From NCBI GenBank assembly GCA_004551945.1, contig SFPN01000030.1:1-42500 (forward strand): a DNA stretch of 42,500 nucleotides, given 5' to 3'. The notes beneath the pieces are model-generated. The model was not told the DNA's origin, searched no databases, and saw nothing but the letters and a program-made list of their open reading frames with translations. Numbering within the stretch: the first letter of the stretch is position 1; each line of letters starts with the position of its first letter. Shown here in pieces: positions 31,098 through 38,972 of the stretch. A program made the position numbers and the translations under genes. Source of the DNA: Clostridiales bacterium (lineage in GTDB: Bacteria > Bacillota > Clostridia > Oscillospirales > Oscillospiraceae).

Positions 31098-32144
31098 TTA
31101 CACCGTGATCTGGGCGCTGAGCCAGATCTGATTGAGTCCGTGGGCCACGGTAAAGGCGAAGGTCACCAGGCACACCGAGGGGTCCTCCTCCAGGGCCTGG
31201 GCGGTCACCTCCCCGTAGTCGGTGATGATCTCCGCCGCCTTATACCGCTCCAGCTCCAGAATCACCTGGGACCGGATGGCCCCCTGGACCTGGGGGGTGT
31301 TCTTGGTCCGGGTAAACCGGGTCTGGAGGGCCTGGCGCACCCCGGGCACCACGTAGTCCACCACCAGAATGGTGGACAGGTCCCGCCAGGTGTTGTCCGC
31401 CGCCCCGCCGGTCTCGGTGCGGGTGGTCACCCCCCGGACCACGGAGATCCGCCCCCCGGCGGCCTCCACCGGGGTCACGCCCCCCTGGATGAGGGCGTCC
31501 AGCTCCGCCTCGCTGTAGGAGGCGGTCAGGCCGGACAGGCCCTGGAGCACCGCCCCGCCCAGGGGCAGAGCCGGGTCTCCCTCCCCGCAGATGGCCCCGG
31601 CCACCGCAGCGGCTGTGAGGGCACCGGGCACGTCCTCCCCGGCGGCAGCGGGAGCAACCAGCACCACCCGGGGGCTGGCCAGAGCCTTGGCCCGGGCCAC
31701 CAGCGCCTCCGCCGTCTCCTCTTCCGGCGCGCCCACCACGGCGATGCGCTCCCGCCGCAGCTGGGAGACCTCCTCCACGCTGTCCCGGAGAGCCTGCTGC
31801 ACCGTCAGGGTGGTGCTGTCGCACACCACCGTCTTTACGTCCTCCTGGCTGTTCAGCAGGAGGAAGGCGGCGGCATAGTCCCCCTCCCCGGCCACGGGCA
31901 CCGCCAACACCTTAGCCGCTCCGTTGGCCAGCAGGACCTTCACCAGCCGGGTCATGGGGTCCTCCTTGCCGAAAGCCGCTGCGGCCTGGCTGTAGCTGGT
32001 GAGGGTGTAAAGGGTCCCCGCCGTGCCCCCGGCGCTTTGGGCGGCGATGGCCGCCGTCCCGCTGCGGCTGCTGGCGGTCACCGCCGCCGCGGCCTCATAG
32101 ACCGAGTACACCCCCGGCCGCTCATGGGTTGTCACGAATGTCAT
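31098..32144 (-). CDS. Contractile tail sheath protein (XkdK-like)
   Basis: 348 aa. Sheath subunits give the contractile force. N-terminal HERPGVYSVYEAAAAVTASSRSG is the family opening, the middle has GAAKVLAVPV and APEEETAEALVARAK, and the C-terminal domain has NTWRDLSTILVVDYVVPGVRQALQTRF and a closing tail needed for interlocking neighbours (AQITV). It is shorter than PBSX XkdK (about 466 aa). ATG 32144 has AGGTGG eight bases before; a GTG at 32156 overlaps that site. Confidence 0.88.
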   Translation of the reverse strand: MTFVTTHERPGVYSVYEAAAAVTASSRSGTAAIAAQSAGGTAGTLYTLTSYSQAAAAFGKEDPMTRLVKVLLANGAAKVLAVPVAGEGDYAAAFLLLNSQEDVKTVVCDSTTLTVQQALRDSVEEVSQLRRERIAVVGAPEEETAEALVARAKALASPRVVLVAPAAAGEDVPGALTAAAVAGAICGEGDPALPLGGAVLQGLSGLTASYSEAELDALIQGGVTPVEAAGGRISVVRGVTTRTETGGAADNTWRDLSTILVVDYVVPGVRQALQTRFTRTKNTPQVQGAIRSQVILELERYKAAEIITDYGEVTAQALEEDPSVCLVTFAFTVAHGLNQIWLSAQITV

Positions 32145-32640
32145 GTGTGATACCACCTTTCACTGTAAAGCCCAAAAATTCTCCTGCCGGGTCGGTCTCC
32201 GCCACCAGCAGGGTGCGGCAGGCTGCCAGGAGCCTGCCCCGGAACATGCCGCTCTCCCGGTGGAAGGCGGTCTCCCCCATGGTCCACTTCTCCAGGGCCA
32301 GCCCCGCCGGGCCGCCCTGCTGGAGGGTCCCGGCCACCTGGTCCAGCAGGCGGCGGCAGCCCTCCTCTCCCTCTCCCACAGGGCTGTACAGGTCTAGGGC
32401 GAACTGAACCTCCGCCCGCTGGCCGTACCGCTCGGTCCAGGTCCGGCTGGCCCCGTCATAGCGCTGGCCCAGGTAGTTCTGAAACCCGGCGGGGGCCGCC
32501 GCCACCTCCTTCACCCGGACCACCGCCAGGGGAGCCGTCCGCACCAGCCGGTCCTCCCCCGGCCAGGCGGTGAGGGCCCGGATCCCCTGGCCGGTTAAAA
32601 ATGCGGTCATGGTCTCCTGCAATTGTGTCAGTGTGGTCAT
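32122..32640 (-). CDS. Tail completion/terminator protein (XkdJ-position)
   Basis: 172 aa. It lies between the head stopper-like gene and the sheath gene, where tail terminators lie. Landmarks: MTTLTQLQETMTAFLTGQGI, AEVQFALDLYSPVGEGEEGC, and MFRGRLLAACRTLLVAE. The last 23 bases overlap the sheath start, and its own start overlaps the previous stop by four bases. The assignment is by position and size more than by motif. Confidence 0.65.
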   Translation of the reverse strand: MTTLTQLQETMTAFLTGQGIRALTAWPGEDRLVRTAPLAVVRVKEVAAAPAGFQNYLGQRYDGASRTWTERYGQRAEVQFALDLYSPVGEGEEGCRRLLDQVAGTLQQGGPAGLALEKWTMGETAFHRESGMFRGRLLAACRTLLVAETDPAGEFLGFTVKGGITHDIRDNP

Positions 32641-32975
32641 GCTTCCTCCCTGTCCCTTCTGGTGAGGACCGCCCGCCAGTAAATCACCTGGTCCCCCGCC
32701 TGCACGGGCCGGACGTTCTCCACGTCATAGGCGTCCTCTCCCTGGCGCAGCACCGTCTCTCCCCGGGCGGGGGCAAAGGGGAGGGTGTCCTCCCCCAGGC
32801 AGAGCATCTGCTCCTGCCGCCGCACCCCCAGGTCCGTGGGGAGATACTGCCGCTCCTTGTCCAGGATGGGCCGGAGCACCGCCCGGCCCTCTCCCAGCAG
32901 CTTTCCGTCCCGATACAGGGACACTTCCTGCCCATACCGGGCGGCAATGGCCCGAAAGGCCCCGGCAAAGCTCAT
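32637..32975 (-). CDS. Head-tail connector / head closure protein (XkdH-position)
   Basis: 112 aa with a beta-rich pattern (QEVSLYRDGKLLGEGRAVLRP, DAYDVENVRPVQAGDQVIYWRAVLTRR) typical of stopper proteins that close the capsid portal. Four-base overlaps on both sides tie it to its neighbours. Assigned by position and size. Confidence 0.6.
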   Translation of the reverse strand: MSFAGAFRAIAARYGQEVSLYRDGKLLGEGRAVLRPILDKERQYLPTDLGVRRQEQMLCLGEDTLPFAPARGETVLRQGEDAYDVENVRPVQAGDQVIYWRAVLTRRDREEA

Positions 32976-33355
32976 CCCTCCACCCCCAGAAAGGCAAAGC
33001 CTCCGTCGGCGGTGTAGGGGGCCATCAGGACCTCCGCCTGGGCCAGCAGGCTCCCGGCGCAGGCGGAGGCACGCTCACTCCTCCCGGTGTTCACCGTCAG
33101 GTCCCCGGCGGAGAAAGACAGGGGGGTGGGCTGGGCGGCCTCCAGAGCGCCGGACATGCCCGCCAGGGCCGTCCAGGCACAGGCGGCCAGGAAGGCCCCC
33201 CGGCAGTCCTCCGGGGCAACCCCTTCCCGCAGACTGCCTGCCCAGCGGCCATAGGCCGCCTCGCACAGCCCCGCCAGGATGCCCTTCTCCCCCTGGCTGA
33301 GGGTCCGCCCGGCAAAGCACAGGGCGGCCTCCAGAATTTCCTGGGTGGTAATCAT
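32972..33355 (-). CDS. Head-tail adaptor-like protein
   Basis: 127 aa, mainly helical (MITTQEILEAALCFAGR, FLAACAWTALAGMSGALEAA, CAGSLLAQAEVLMAPY). It follows the capsid gene, as HK97 gp6-type adaptors and YqbG do. AAGGAGG lies before the start. Assigned by position and helical character. Confidence 0.6.
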   Translation of the reverse strand: MITTQEILEAALCFAGRTLSQGEKGILAGLCEAAYGRWAGSLREGVAPEDCRGAFLAACAWTALAGMSGALEAAQPTPLSFSAGDLTVNTGRSERASACAGSLLAQAEVLMAPYTADGGFAFLGVEG

Positions 33356-33376
33356 CCCCCGTCCCTCCTTTCATCC

Positions 33377-34411
33377 TCAGCCGCCGATGGCCAGGACCTT
33401 GGAGGCCTCCTGGAAGATCTTCGCAAAGCCAGAGATGGAGGTGATGGCCGCCCGCTCCAGCTGACGGTCGATGAGCTTGTCATACTCCACCAGCACGTCG
33501 CTGCCCCGGATCATCTCCAGGGCGTAGTTCTTGTCCAGGCCGATGATGGTCCCGGCAGGCACGGCGCTGCTTCGCAGCAGGGTAGCCCCCATGGGGGTCA
33601 CCAGCTTGCCGGTGCCCTGGAAGGTCAGGCCCGCGGTGGCGTCCTGCATCTCGGGCAGCTTCAGAAGGTCCGCCATGGCGTCCCCCACCAGGAGGGTATT
33701 CATGGTGTAGGGGTCAAACTGGCTCCAGAAGTCCACCAGGGCCCCGTAGCTTAAGGTACCGGCAGCGCCGGAGATGGGATTGCTGCCCACGGTAAAGACC
33801 GCCGCGCCGTTGCTGTTGCCGTCGCCGTTTAAGAGCACATCGATGGCGTCGGCCACGTGCATCCGGTTGATGTAAGCGCCGATCTGGCGCAGGGTCACGG
33901 AGAACAGATCCAGCCGCTGGAACTGGATGGCCTCGTAAGAGGCCACCAGCATCCGGCCCCGCTTGTGCAGCTGCACCAGGTTCTCCTGGGCAGTGACTTT
34001 GGTTTCGGGGATGCTGGAGCCCTCGGACACCGCCTTCAGGGCCTTGTCGTCCTCCACAGGCTGGGAGGCGATGGAGCGGTAGTCCATCCCGGTGATTCTG
34101 GTCTCCGCGGCGGTGAGGAAGGGGAGGATGTTGCTCTCCTCCATCCCCTGGCGCACCGCCCGGGCCACATACTCGGGGAAGAGCACCGCAGACTCCCAGG
34201 TGGCGAAGAACTTGGACACCACGTCGGAGTCCGCCCCCTTCACCTTGATGTCGAAGCGCTTGAGCTGCCGCTGGAAGGCGTCCAGGTGCTCCAGGGGGGT
34301 GCCCTTGTACTGCTCAGAGGGGTCGCACTTCTCCAGCACCTTGGTGAAGGAGCTGCCAGATTCGCTGTACATGCCCTTGTCCAGCTTCACGGTTTCAAAG
34401 GGATATGCCAT
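33377..34411 (-). CDS. Major capsid protein (HK97 fold)
   Basis: 344 aa from MAYPFETVKLDKGMY at 34411; an 80-residue upstream extension overlaps the decoration gene and is rejected. The body shows HK97-fold landmarks: an N-terminal arm, SSIPETKVTAQENLVQLHKRGRMLVASYEAI in the P-domain region, and a C-terminal VLVEYDKLIDRQLERAAITSISGFAKIF. It is a phage capsid and not an encapsulin, given the adjacent portal, protease and terminase. Confidence 0.85.
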   Translation of the reverse strand: MAYPFETVKLDKGMYSESGSSFTKVLEKCDPSEQYKGTPLEHLDAFQRQLKRFDIKVKGADSDVVSKFFATWESAVLFPEYVARAVRQGMEESNILPFLTAAETRITGMDYRSIASQPVEDDKALKAVSEGSSIPETKVTAQENLVQLHKRGRMLVASYEAIQFQRLDLFSVTLRQIGAYINRMHVADAIDVLLNGDGNSNGAAVFTVGSNPISGAAGTLSYGALVDFWSQFDPYTMNTLLVGDAMADLLKLPEMQDATAGLTFQGTGKLVTPMGATLLRSSAVPAGTIIGLDKNYALEMIRGSDVLVEYDKLIDRQLERAAITSISGFAKIFQEASKVLAIGG

Positions 34412-34439
34412 TCGTTTCACCTGTCCTTTCCGCCCGTTC

Positions 34440-34790
34440 TCACAGGAACAGGCCCATGGTCTTGTTGGTGGTGTCCACGCTGACCACCAGGCAGTTTCTG
34501 CCAGTCTCCCCGGTGCCGGCCACCCGCAGGCCGCCGGAGCCGTCGGCCACCAGGCTGGCAAAGCCCAGGACGGGGGCGGTGCCGGTGTAGGCCGCCTGGA
34601 CATAGCCCCGCAGCTGCACCGCCGCGTAGTCCTTCCGCTTGCCCAGGACAATCCCCACCGGGGCCGCGCCGGCGGCGGCTTTGCCCACCGTGTCGTTGCC
34701 GCTCATGGCCGCGGGAACCCCCGCCGCCGCCGTGTCCTCCGCCCGGAAGGTCACCACCAGGCTGTCGATGCCGTTAAATGCCACGCTCAT
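34440..34790 (-). CDS. Capsid decoration/cement-like protein
   Basis: 116 aa, Gly/Ala-rich and beta-like (LVVTFRAEDTAAAGVPAAMSG, PVGIVLGKRKDYAAVQLRGYVQAAYTG, DTTNKTMGLFL), as in DUF2190-type small capsid-associated proteins encoded just before the capsid gene. AAGGAGG precedes ATG 34790. Confidence 0.7.
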   Translation of the reverse strand: MSVAFNGIDSLVVTFRAEDTAAAGVPAAMSGNDTVGKAAAGAAPVGIVLGKRKDYAAVQLRGYVQAAYTGTAPVLGFASLVADGSGGLRVAGTGETGRNCLVVSVDTTNKTMGLFL

Positions 34791-34836
34791 GTGTGTTCCT
34801 CCTTAAATTAAAATGAATGGATTCGTGGTTTTGACC

Positions 34837-35781
34837 TCAAATTCGGAAGGCCGCGTTGTCCCCCCGGCTCTCCGGCTCCCGGTCCTCATACCGCAGCTGC
34901 ACCGGCAGGGCAGCCTGCTGCTCCAGGCGCTTGGCGTAGCAGCCGCGCAGGGCCTCCAGCTCCTCCCCGTCCAGCTTGTCGGTAATGGCCCGGAGGGTGT
35001 CCCCGCTTAAGGTCTCCTCCGCCATGAGCCCCAGGCGCACCGTCTCCGCCCGCAGGCTCTCCAGATACCGCCGGCCGGTCTCCGCCTGCTGCTCCAGCAG
35101 CCGCAGCTCCTCCCGCCAGGGTCCCTCCCTGTCCAGGCTGGCCAGCATCTGCCGCAGGGTGCCGCCCCCGAAGGCTTTCACCACCCCGGCCCGGGGCTGG
35201 GCGGGCACCGCCACGAAGGACCACTCGTAGGCGTCCGTGGGCTCAGTGAGCTTCACAATGCACCGCTTGCCCTCGTAAATCCGCCCCTTCTCGTGGCTGC
35301 ACAGGCTCCGGTCGTGGATGTCGCCCCCGCAGATGGAGCACTGGCACCGGGACACGGCGCAGCTGACGCTGACCTCCTTCTTGATGCCCCCCTCGATCTC
35401 GGCGATGAGGGCCTGGTTTTCCGGGGTGCGGAGCATGTAGGCATACCCCTTCAGGCAGCACCCGGGCTCTCCCGCCTCGGTGACCAGCCCCGGCTCCTCC
35501 ACCAGCTCCGTCCGGTAGATCCGGGCGGTCTGGTCCCGGGCCGACCAGCTGTGGTCAAAGATCCCCGTCTTGCCCACGAACAGCTCCGCCAGCTTTTCCA
35601 GGGCCGGCCGGTCGAAATACTCCTGGTCCCGGTCGGTCTGGTTGTCGCACAGGCGCACGGCAAAGGTGTACACCTCCTCTGCCGTCAACGCCCGGCGGCT
35701 GAACTGGTTGATGGCCGCCAGCTCCTCCTCTGCCAGCACCGGCCCGGTCTGGGCCGCTGCCTCCTTGGTCACTGTTTTCAC
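34837..35781 (-). CDS. Prohead protease-like protein fused to a scaffold-like tail (XkdF-like)
   Basis: 314 aa from GTG 35781 with AAAGGAGG upstream. The N-terminal half fits phage head maturation protease: DHSWSARD with H77, and GGIKKEVSVSCAV with S138 or S140 as nucleophile candidate. A Cys-rich insert (C141, C146, C148, C151, C161, with H163) follows directly and could bind zinc. The C-terminal 100 residues are coiled-coil (EELRLLEQQAETGRRYLESLRAE), a likely scaffold. Protease activity is inferred. Confidence 0.75.
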   Translation of the reverse strand: MKTVTKEAAAQTGPVLAEEELAAINQFSRRALTAEEVYTFAVRLCDNQTDRDQEYFDRPALEKLAELFVGKTGIFDHSWSARDQTARIYRTELVEEPGLVTEAGEPGCCLKGYAYMLRTPENQALIAEIEGGIKKEVSVSCAVSRCQCSICGGDIHDRSLCSHEKGRIYEGKRCIVKLTEPTDAYEWSFVAVPAQPRAGVVKAFGGGTLRQMLASLDREGPWREELRLLEQQAETGRRYLESLRAETVRLGLMAEETLSGDTLRAITDKLDGEELEALRGCYAKRLEQQAALPVQLRYEDREPESRGDNAAFRI

Positions 35782-35800
35782 CGCGTTTCCTCCTTTCCAA

Positions 35801-36988
35801 TCAGCCCTCCCCCTGGGGGGAAGGGGGTTCCTCCGGGGCAGTCTCTCCCCGGGCCAGCTTGGCCGCCTGCTGGCGGTAGAGCTCTGCCTTGGCCTCCTCC
35901 ACCTGGTCCTGGAGGTTAATTTCCTCCCACGCCACCTGGAAGGGGCAGTCGTAGCCGTGCATTCTCAGCCACATCCGGCAGATCCGCTCCACCACCGGGG
36001 TGAGGGTCCGCCGCAGGGCGGTGAGCTCGCTGGTCATAATGTCCGCCTGCTGGCTGCTCATCCGCTCGGTGGAGGCCCAGTTGAGCCCCAGCAGGAAGGG
36101 CGGGATGCCCGTCTGGGAGATGAGCTGCTCGATGATGAGCCGCACCGGGGCCTGGCAGTCGGGGATGTCGCACTCGGCCCCGATGACCTTGATCTCCACA
36201 TCCCCCACCGCCACAAAGTCCCGCACGGACCCGGCCTTGGTGCTCTGCATGGCCTCGGACCACCGCTGGGCCAGAAGCTGGCTGCGCTCCTGGACCCGGC
36301 GGGCGTCCATGGCCTCCTCCCCGGGCTTGTACACCACGGCAAAGCGCACGTTCCCCGCCCGCTCCCAGTTGGTGCCCAGGGTCTGGTAGATCTTCAGCAG
36401 AATCCCCGACAGAAAAGGCATGCTGTGGAGCAGGGACACCCCGTAGGGGTTTTCCGGGCTGGGGTTGTAGGGGGTAAAGAGAAGCAGATCCTGCCGGGGC
36501 AGCACCTGGGTGGAGCCGTCCTGCCGGCGGATGGCCAGCTGCAAATCCAGGGGGGACCCCTTTTCCTTTACCTCAATGTCCGACACGTTCCCGCAGAGCA
36601 CCGCCGCAATCTCCCGGCCGTCCCGGCTGGGGACGATCTCCCCCACCGCCCGGCCGCAGGTGAGCAGGCAGTCCAGGTAGCAGTCCAGAAAGGCCTGGAT
36701 GCCCCGCTGGTTCCACCCGGCGGGTACCGTGCGGAGAAACTCCGCCAGCTCCTTTTCCGCCCCTTTGTCCCCGCAGGCCACCGTCAGCCCCCCGGCCAGG
36801 CGGATGAGCTTCAGAATGGCCGCGTCCACCACCGGCACCGCCTCCCGGATGGACCGGTACAGGGCAAACTCCGGCCGGTGCAGGGGGATGTACCCGTCGA
36901 TGAGGGAGAAGGGGTGGCGGCTGCTCTCCCGCAGCTGCACCAGCCCCGGCGCCGCCTCCTCCCGCTTCTCCCGCTTAAACAATCCCAT
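35801..36988 (-). CDS. Portal protein (DUF935/Mu gp29-like)
   Basis: 395 aa from ATG 36988 (AAGGAGG upstream). Portal dodecamers form the DNA channel. Landmarks are PLHRPEFALYRSIREAVPVVDAAI, LCGNVSDIEVKEKG, LLFTPYNPSPENPYGVSLLHSMPFLSGILLK, and NWASTERMSSQQADIMTSELTALRRTLTPVVE. The last codons (SPQGEG) and the gap in front of the gene both fall in GGGAG/CTCCC palindromic repeats, so short repeats touch both ends of this gene. Confidence 0.82.
   Translation of the reverse strand: MGLFKREKREEAAPGLVQLRESSRHPFSLIDGYIPLHRPEFALYRSIREAVPVVDAAILKLIRLAGGLTVACGDKGAEKELAEFLRTVPAGWNQRGIQAFLDCYLDCLLTCGRAVGEIVPSRDGREIAAVLCGNVSDIEVKEKGSPLDLQLAIRRQDGSTQVLPRQDLLLFTPYNPSPENPYGVSLLHSMPFLSGILLKIYQTLGTNWERAGNVRFAVVYKPGEEAMDARRVQERSQLLAQRWSEAMQSTKAGSVRDFVAVGDVEIKVIGAECDIPDCQAPVRLIIEQLISQTGIPPFLLGLNWASTERMSSQQADIMTSELTALRRTLTPVVERICRMWLRMHGYDCPFQVAWEEINLQDQVEEAKAELYRQQAAKLARGETAPEEPPSPQGEG
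35805..35827. repeat. Short GC palindrome at the portal 3' end
   Basis: CCCTCCCCC is followed by a GGGGGAAGGG arm; the palindrome overlaps the last portal codons and stop. It is imperfect but resembles the unit at 37012. Confidence 0.4.
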
Positions 36989-37011
36989 GTTATCGTTTCC
37001 TCCTTCCGTTT

Positions 37012-37043
37012 CCCCTTGGCTCCCCCTCTGGGGGAGCCAAGGG
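37012..37043. repeat. Perfect palindrome between large terminase and portal genes
   Basis: CCCTTGGCTCCCCC and its exact inverse GGGGGAGCCAAGGG surround a three-base loop. It lies eight bases after the terminase stop, without a T-run. It belongs to the same GGGAG/CTCCC look as the other short repeats in this window. Confidence 0.65.
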
Positions 37044-37050
37044 TTGACTC

Positions 37051-38307
37051 TCACACCCTCCGCTCCACAAACCCCGCCCAGAACCGGTCTCCGGCCTCCT
37101 CCGGGGCCGCCACGGTGGCCACGAAATACCGGATCTCATCCATGGCGTGGTCGAACTGCTTCTTCACCTTGTCCCGGTCCCCGGCGGACAGGTCCCAGCA
37201 GTAGGAGCCGAACTCCCGGATGGCGTCGGCGCAGGGGTCGCAGATGACGATCTTCCCGTTTTTCAGCGCGTCCGCCGTGAGCCGGATGCCGGAGAGCACG
37301 TCGTTGCTGGCCTTCCGCACGTTCCACCCCTCCCGGCGGAGCACCTCCAGAAAGGAGGCCGCCGAGGGGTCGGCCACCACCGCCTCGATCTCCCGGTCCC
37401 CGGCCAGCTCCCGGAGCCTCTGGGCATACTCCTGGTCGGTCTGCTGCCGTTTTTCCTCCCGGGCGTCGTAGTAATACTCCTGCACCCGGTACCACACCTC
37501 CCCGAACTTACCCCACAGCCCCAACGAGGTGGGGTTTACGGTGCCGTAGTCGCAGGAGATGATCCACCGGTCCGCCGTCCCCTGGGGGACGGGCTGCACC
37601 AGGCTGGTGTCGAAGAAGTCGTACACCAGCCCCTCCGCCGCCGTCCACTCTCCCAGGACGAACCGCCGGTAAAAGGCCCCGTGAAAGGCCCGCTCGTACC
37701 GCTGCCGGGTCTCTTCCGACAGGGTGGGGTTGTCCTCCATGCGAAAGCGCAGGTGAAGGGCGTGGCGCTCCTCCGCCTTGCAGATCCACTCCCGGTAAAA
37801 CCAGTGCCCCGGCCCCTCCGGGTTGCAGGAAAACCAGAACTTGGCCCCCGTCACGGAGCACCGGGCGCAGGCCTGCTCCACAAAGGACCGGGGCATGAGA
37901 GCCGCCTCGTCCAGGAGCACCCCCGCCAGGGTGATTCCCTGGATCAGGGAGGCGCTGCTCTCGTCCTTGCCGCCAAAGAGGTAAAAGGTGTTCTCCCGGC
38001 CCCCGAAGCGGAACTTAAAATAGTTCCGGGAGACCTTTTCCTCCCAGGAAAACCCCAGCTCCTCCAGCACCGGCAGCACGCTGGCCAGCAGGTTCCGCCG
38101 GACCGCCTCGGTGGTCTTGCCGCACAGGGCAAACTGCTGCCGGTGAAACCGGGCCATGGCCCACAGAACGAAGGACAGCCCCAGGCACAGGGTCTTGCCG
38201 CTGCGCACCGCCCCGTCGCAGATGATGGCGTCCTTGTCCCGGTGGGGGGAGCCGCTGCTCCACCACCGGAGCACCACCCGCTGCTTTTCGGAAAAGCAGG
38301 GGATCAT
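37051..38307 (-). CDS. Phage terminase large subunit (PBSX/XtmB type)
   Basis: 418 aa. Motor ATPase and nuclease for DNA packaging. Walker A is GAVRSGKT (32-39), Walker B is GVLLDEAAL, and the nuclease core begins ISCDYGTVNPTSLG with the metal-binding aspartate. FWFSCNPEGPGHWFYREWI is conserved in the PBSX group. ATG 38307 overlaps the small-subunit stop by four bases; a GTG 12 bases upstream is the alternative. Confidence 0.93.
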   Translation of the reverse strand: MIPCFSEKQRVVLRWWSSGSPHRDKDAIICDGAVRSGKTLCLGLSFVLWAMARFHRQQFALCGKTTEAVRRNLLASVLPVLEELGFSWEEKVSRNYFKFRFGGRENTFYLFGGKDESSASLIQGITLAGVLLDEAALMPRSFVEQACARCSVTGAKFWFSCNPEGPGHWFYREWICKAEERHALHLRFRMEDNPTLSEETRQRYERAFHGAFYRRFVLGEWTAAEGLVYDFFDTSLVQPVPQGTADRWIISCDYGTVNPTSLGLWGKFGEVWYRVQEYYYDAREEKRQQTDQEYAQRLRELAGDREIEAVVADPSAASFLEVLRREGWNVRKASNDVLSGIRLTADALKNGKIVICDPCADAIREFGSYCWDLSAGDRDKVKKQFDHAMDEIRYFVATVAAPEEAGDRFWAGFVERRV

Positions 38308-38633
38308 CGCCGGGAGCACACCGGCGCAGGGGGGCCGCCCCCGTCCGGCTGGTCCAGGGCCTGGAGGAAGGCCGCCGGGGCGGCGTTTTCCTCTTCCTTG
38401 AGCTGTTCCAGCAGCCGGCCCAGCACCGCCGCCCGGTCGGCCAGCTTCACCTCCACGGTGCCGTTGCTGCTGCGCTTGAACTCAGTGAGCGCCCCCAGGT
38501 CCAGCTCGCTGATCTGTTCCCGGTCCTCCCCGGTGAGGTAGGCCAGCTTCACCGCGTCGTTGGCGGCCCCAGCCGCCAGCTCCATCATCTGCTGGAGCAC
38601 CGTCTCCCGGTTTACCCGTCTCATTCGCTTCAT
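38304..38633 (-). CDS. Phage terminase small subunit-like protein
   Basis: 109 aa from ATG 38633 with GAGGAGG six bases before. Pattern: basic N-terminus (MKRMRRVNRETVLQQMMELAAGAANDAVKL), an acidic helix (EDREQISELDLGALTEFKRSSNG), and a Pro-rich end. Position directly before terL and the small size support the call; the DNA-binding helix-turn-helix is not clear. It is the first gene of the phage cluster. Confidence 0.7.
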   Translation of the reverse strand: MKRMRRVNRETVLQQMMELAAGAANDAVKLAYLTGEDREQISELDLGALTEFKRSSNGTVEVKLADRAAVLGRLLEQLKEEENAAPAAFLQALDQPDGGGPPAPVCSRR

Positions 38634-38674
38634 GTAAAACCTCCTCTCACCCTTAGGGAAAACACCCCACTTTT

Positions 38675-38692
38675 GTGTACGCAAACGTACAC
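38675..38692. promoter_or_regulatory. Operator-like inverted repeat before the phage cluster
   Basis: GTGTACG-caaa-CGTACAC is a perfect 7-bp dyad with a 4-bp centre, 42 bp before the first phage gene. A TTGAGA box lies just upstream on the minus strand, so the site could sit in the promoter core. The geometry is like a LexA box but the bases are not the usual GAAC/GTTC. Confidence 0.5.
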
Positions 38693-38742
38693 CTTTCTCA
38701 AAAAAATTTCCGGCTTGGTTTTACCGGTCCCCTTTTCCGGAC

Positions 38743-38777
38743 AAAAAAGGCCCCGGCGCACGGTTTTGTGCGCCGGG
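38743..38777 (-). terminator. Terminator of the small Gln-rich gene
   Basis: On the minus strand CCCGGCGCAC-loop-GTGCGCCGGG is followed by GCC and T6. It insulates the phage cluster from the gene upstream. Confidence 0.85.
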
Positions 38778-38815
38778 ACCCCAAGTAAAAACCCAAAGAT
38801 GCCTGCAAAGCCCAA

Positions 38816-38941
38816 TCAGCCGCCTAAGTTGCTGCTGTACTTGCTGCCGTTCTGCTTGTTCTGGCTCTTGTCCTTCTGCTGCTGTTGCTGCTGAGACTGG
38901 CCGAACTGGCTGGAGGACTTGTTTTCCTTCTTCTGGCTCAT
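38816..38941 (-). CDS. 41-aa Gln/Ser/Lys/Asn-rich small protein
   Basis: Starts MSQKKENKSSSQFG, has a run of Gln, then KDKSQNKQNG and ends SSNLGG. ATG 38941 has AAAGGAG nine bases before, and it has its own promoter-like site and terminator, so it is a real unit despite its size. The composition is very hydrophilic, without Cys, Trp or membrane segments. Small, Gln-rich proteins made under sporulation promoters occur in the forespore and coat; the promoter at 38973 points that way. Not matched to a named SASP family by reading. Confidence 0.75.
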   Translation of the reverse strand: MSQKKENKSSSQFGQSQQQQQQKDKSQNKQNGSKYSSNLGG

Positions 38942-38972
38942 GTTCACATCTCCTTTCCAAAAGGTTCACCCA

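Larger units (their letters stand above)
25454..38633 (-). mobile_element. PBSX-like contractile phage structural cluster, compact and apparently domesticated or defective
   Basis: A continuous run of 18 minus-strand genes, many joined by four-base ATGA overlaps, in the order of PBSX/SPbeta-type myophage late genes: small and large terminase, portal, protease, decoration, capsid, connectors, sheath, tube, chaperone-like, LysM, hub, spike-like, baseplate, J, YmfQ-like. There is no integrase, excisionase, repressor, replication, antiterminator, holin, endolysin, tail fibre or tape measure gene, and no flanking direct repeats were noticed. Ordinary host genes abut both ends. GC and codon use match the host, unlike a recent arrival. 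Gene-transfer-agent-like particle, PBSX-like killer particle or decaying prophage are all open. Confidence 0.85.

Noticed and set aside
25454..38633. Tailocin or diffocin (headless contractile bacteriocin)
   Set aside because: Terminase, portal, protease and major capsid genes are all present and look intact, so a headed particle is encoded; fibres needed for a bacteriocin are absent.
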